From Mycobacterium sp. ITM-2016-00316 (GTDB lineage: Bacteria; Actinomycetota; Actinomycetes; Mycobacteriales; Mycobacteriaceae), in assembly GCF_002968335.2 (NCBI RefSeq), contig NZ_CP134398.1, forward strand, positions 1,116,001 to 1,180,000: 64,000 nucleotides of DNA, in the 5' to 3' direction. Both the position numbers and the translations under genes were made by a program. Below the pieces are notes generated by a model. The model did not search any database and was not told where the DNA came from. It saw only the letters and a program-made list of their open reading frames with translations. Every line of letters starts with the position of its first letter. Positions within the stretch are counted from its first letter, which is position 1. Below are positions 60,834 through 64,000 of this stretch, piece after piece.

Positions 60834-61238
60834 TCAGCGGTAGCCGTCGGGCTCCGACGCGGCCTCGTTGAGTGAGGCGTCGGCGTACCCGCGGCAGTAA
60901 TCCCAGGTCACGTAGGCATCGGGCTCGGGGTCGTAGGCCGGCTCATGCGGGCGGACCGTACCGTCGACCAGCAACTGCAGCAGGTTCGCGCGCAGCATGT
61001 CCCAGTCGTGATAGTGGTCCTGCTGGCATTCGTCACAGCACACCACGAGGCCGCGGATTCCCCTGTGCGCCAACAACGCCTCGTATACCGCCAGGTCAGC
61101 CAGGTCCGCTTCCACGGCACTGCGTTCCTGCGCATCGAGTGGCAGGCCAGGCTCGATCGCGTCGAGAGCCGCCGATGGATCGGACGGGTCATCGGCGAAG
61201 GGGTCGGGTGGCAGGCCAGGCGGGAGGTCATCTCGCAC
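60834..61238 (-). CDS. DUF5319-like protein (Rv3412-like)
   Basis: A 134-residue acidic cytosolic protein from GTG 61238: DDLPPGLPPDPFADDPSDPSAAL at the start, then VVCCDECQQDHYHDWDMLRANLLQLLVDG, a CC-x2-C plus His set that could bind metal. It ends WDYCRGYADASLNEA. Convergent with rsdA (7-base gap). The upstream TAGGCTAGAT on its strand suggests a leaderless transcript. Conserved in mycobacteria, function unknown. Confidence 0.82.
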   Translation of the reverse strand: MRDDLPPGLPPDPFADDPSDPSAALDAIEPGLPLDAQERSAVEADLADLAVYEALLAHRGIRGLVVCCDECQQDHYHDWDMLRANLLQLLVDGTVRPHEPAYDPEPDAYVTWDYCRGYADASLNEAASEPDGYR

Positions 61239-61358
61239 GGATCTAGCCTACGCAGCCCCGCTGCTTTCGCGCCACCGGTTCACCCCGCGCGCCGCCCGCA
61301 CGGACAGAACTCCGGGCCCACCTCGCGGCGTGGCCGCGAGCGCCGAGGTCAGTGCCGA

Positions 61359-62948
<1,590 letters not shown>

Positions 62949-62971
62949 GCCCGAAAGGGGCTACATCACAC

Positions 62972-64000
62972 ATGCGTGACATGGTTGAAATCGGCATGGG
63001 CAGAACAGCTCGCCGCACCTATGAGCTCGACGACATCAACATCGTCCCGGCCCGCCGGACCCGGTCCTCGAAGGACGTCTCGACGGCGTGGCAGCTGGAT
63101 GCCTACCGCTTCGAGATCCCGGTGCTCGCGCATCCGACCGACGCCTTGGTGTCGGTGGAGTTCGCCATCGAGATGGGCAGGCTCGGCGGTCTCGGAGTGC
63201 TCAACGGTGAAGGACTGATCGGCCGCCACGCCGATGTCGAGGCCAAGATCGCCGCGGTCATCGACACCGCGGCCACCTCGGATGACGAGTCGGCACCGAT
63301 CCGGATGCTGCAGCAGCTGCACGCCGCGCCACTGGTCCCCGAACTGCTGGGTGCCGCCGTCGCCCGGATCCGGGAGGCCGGTGTCACCACCGCCGTGCGG
63401 GTGAGCCCGCAGAACGCCGCGGCGCTGACTCCGGCGCTGGTCGCCGCGGGTATCGACCTGCTGGTCATCCAGGGCACGCTGATCTCCGCCGAACGGGTTG
63501 CCAACGACGGTGAACCGCTGAACCTGAAGACCTTCATCTCCGAACTGGACGTCCCCGTGGTGGCCGGCGGCGTGCTCGATCACCGCACCGCCCTGCACCT
63601 GATGCGCACCGGTGCGGCCGGCGTGATCGTCGGCTACGGCTCCACCTCCGGGGTGACCACCTCCGATGAGGTACTGGGCATCAGCGTGCCGATGGCCACC
63701 GCGATCGCCGATGCGGCCGCCGCGCGGCGGGAGTACCTCGACGAGACCGGCGGCCGGTACGTGCACGTGCTCGCCGACGGTGACATCCAGACCTCCGGGG
63801 ATCTGGCCAAGGCGATCGCCTGCGGCGCCGACGCCGTGGTGTTGGGCCCGCCGCTGTCGGTGGCCGCCGAGGCTCAGGGCGACGGCTGGTTCTGGCCGTC
63901 GGCCGCGGCGCACCCGTCGTTGCCGCGTGGTGCGCTGCTTCAGGTGGCGCTCGGTGAGCGTCCGCCGTTGGAGCAGGTGCTCAACGGCCCGTCGGACGAT
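62972..64000 (+). CDS. guaB3: GuaB3 family IMP dehydrogenase-related protein, 3' end missing
   Basis: Open to the window end (343 codons); the M. tuberculosis protein is about 375 residues, so about 30 are cut off. VEIGMGRTARRTYELDDINIVPARRTRSSKDVSTAWQLDAYRFEIPVLAHPTDALVS; no CBS domains. GGVLDHRTALHLMRTGAAGVIVGYGS and IACGADAVVLGPPLS follow. The catalytic Cys loop of IMPDH is replaced by GYGSTSGVTTS, so classical IMPDH chemistry is unlikely; relatives have been linked to GMP reduction. ATG 62972 follows AAAGGGG; ATG 62981 is an alternative. Confidence 0.93.
   Translation, partial: MRDMVEIGMGRTARRTYELDDINIVPARRTRSSKDVSTAWQLDAYRFEIPVLAHPTDALVSVEFAIEMGRLGGLGVLNGEGLIGRHADVEAKIAAVIDTAATSDDESAPIRMLQQLHAAPLVPELLGAAVARIREAGVTTAVRVSPQNAAALTPALVAAGIDLLVIQGTLISAERVANDGEPLNLKTFISELDVPVVAGGVLDHRTALHLMRTGAAGVIVGYGSTSGVTTSDEVLGISVPMATAIADAAAARREYLDETGGRYVHVLADGDIQTSGDLAKAIACGADAVVLGPPLSVAAEAQGDGWFWPSAAAHPSLPRGALLQVALGERPPLEQVLNGPSDD

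Overview
The window is high-GC actinobacterial DNA and almost certainly comes from a Mycobacterium, most likely a rapid grower of the Mycolicibacterium type. The backbone follows, in inverted orientation, the Mycobacterium tuberculosis order that I know from Rv3447c down to Rv3410c: eccC4, a type VII secretion-associated gene, esxU, esxT, rplM, rpsI, glmM, the Rv3440c/Rv3439c pair, glmS, nnr, gadB, alr, tsaE, tsaB, rimI, tsaD, groES, groEL1, whiB3, sigD, rsdA, guaB2 and guaB3. WhiB3, SigD and a His-tailed GroEL1 are mycobacterial hallmarks. GTG/TTG starts, 4-base stop/start overlaps and several probable leaderless starts fit this host.

Region 1 (1-2616): end of the ESX-4 locus (eccC4, Rv3446c-type protein, esxU, esxT), with an ECF-sigma-like promoter before esxU and a perfect 14-bp hairpin after esxT.

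Region 2 (2709-25029): a 22-kb catabolic island between esxT and rplM, which are adjacent in M. tuberculosis. It encodes an adenosylcobalamin-dependent diol/glycerol dehydratase (small, large, medium) with its two-part reactivase, ethanolamine ammonia-lyase EutBC with an ethanolamine-type permease, an NAD aldehyde dehydrogenase with a DUF779 partner, glycerol kinase, an aquaglyceroporin, a PduO-type cob(I)alamin adenosyltransferase, BluB, a uroporphyrinogen-III methyltransferase, a histidine phosphatase, a FhuF-like iron-sulfur protein, an MTA/SAH-nucleosidase-type enzyme, a GlcG/HbpS protein, a 136-residue unknown and two regulators. No microcompartment shell gene is present. Three promoters inside the island share a direct repeat GCAAC-N6-GCAAC followed after exactly 11 bases by a -10-like hexamer: before the aldehyde dehydrogenase, the LuxR-type regulator and the dehydratase operon. 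This points to one B12-diol regulon, probably run by the LuxR-type protein.

Region 3 (25074-35795): rplM-rpsI, a secreted small protein, glmM, the Rv3440c/Rv3439c-like type VII-associated pair (with a second copy of the esxU-type promoter), rhlE, an F420-type oxidoreductase with a palindromic operator, a dienelactone-hydrolase-like protein and glmS.

Region 4 (35800-44981): accessory genes. A PAS-AraC regulator lies opposite cyanase and a formate/nitrite-family channel; then come a 13E12-type HNH protein, a mannitol-type PTS permease with a DeoR regulator opposite a zinc alcohol dehydrogenase, a small membrane protein and an alpha/beta hydrolase.

Region 5 (45177-64000): core mycobacterial genes. 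These are nnr, gadB, alr, a hydrolase, the tsaE-tsaB-rimI-tsaD operon, CIRCE-controlled groES-groEL1, a small VOC/YciI/TetR group, a secreted protein, whiB3, an Rv3415c-like gene, sigD-rsdA, a DUF5319-like gene, guaB2 and a guaB3 cut by the window end. I saw no tRNA, rRNA, CRISPR array or insertion sequence.
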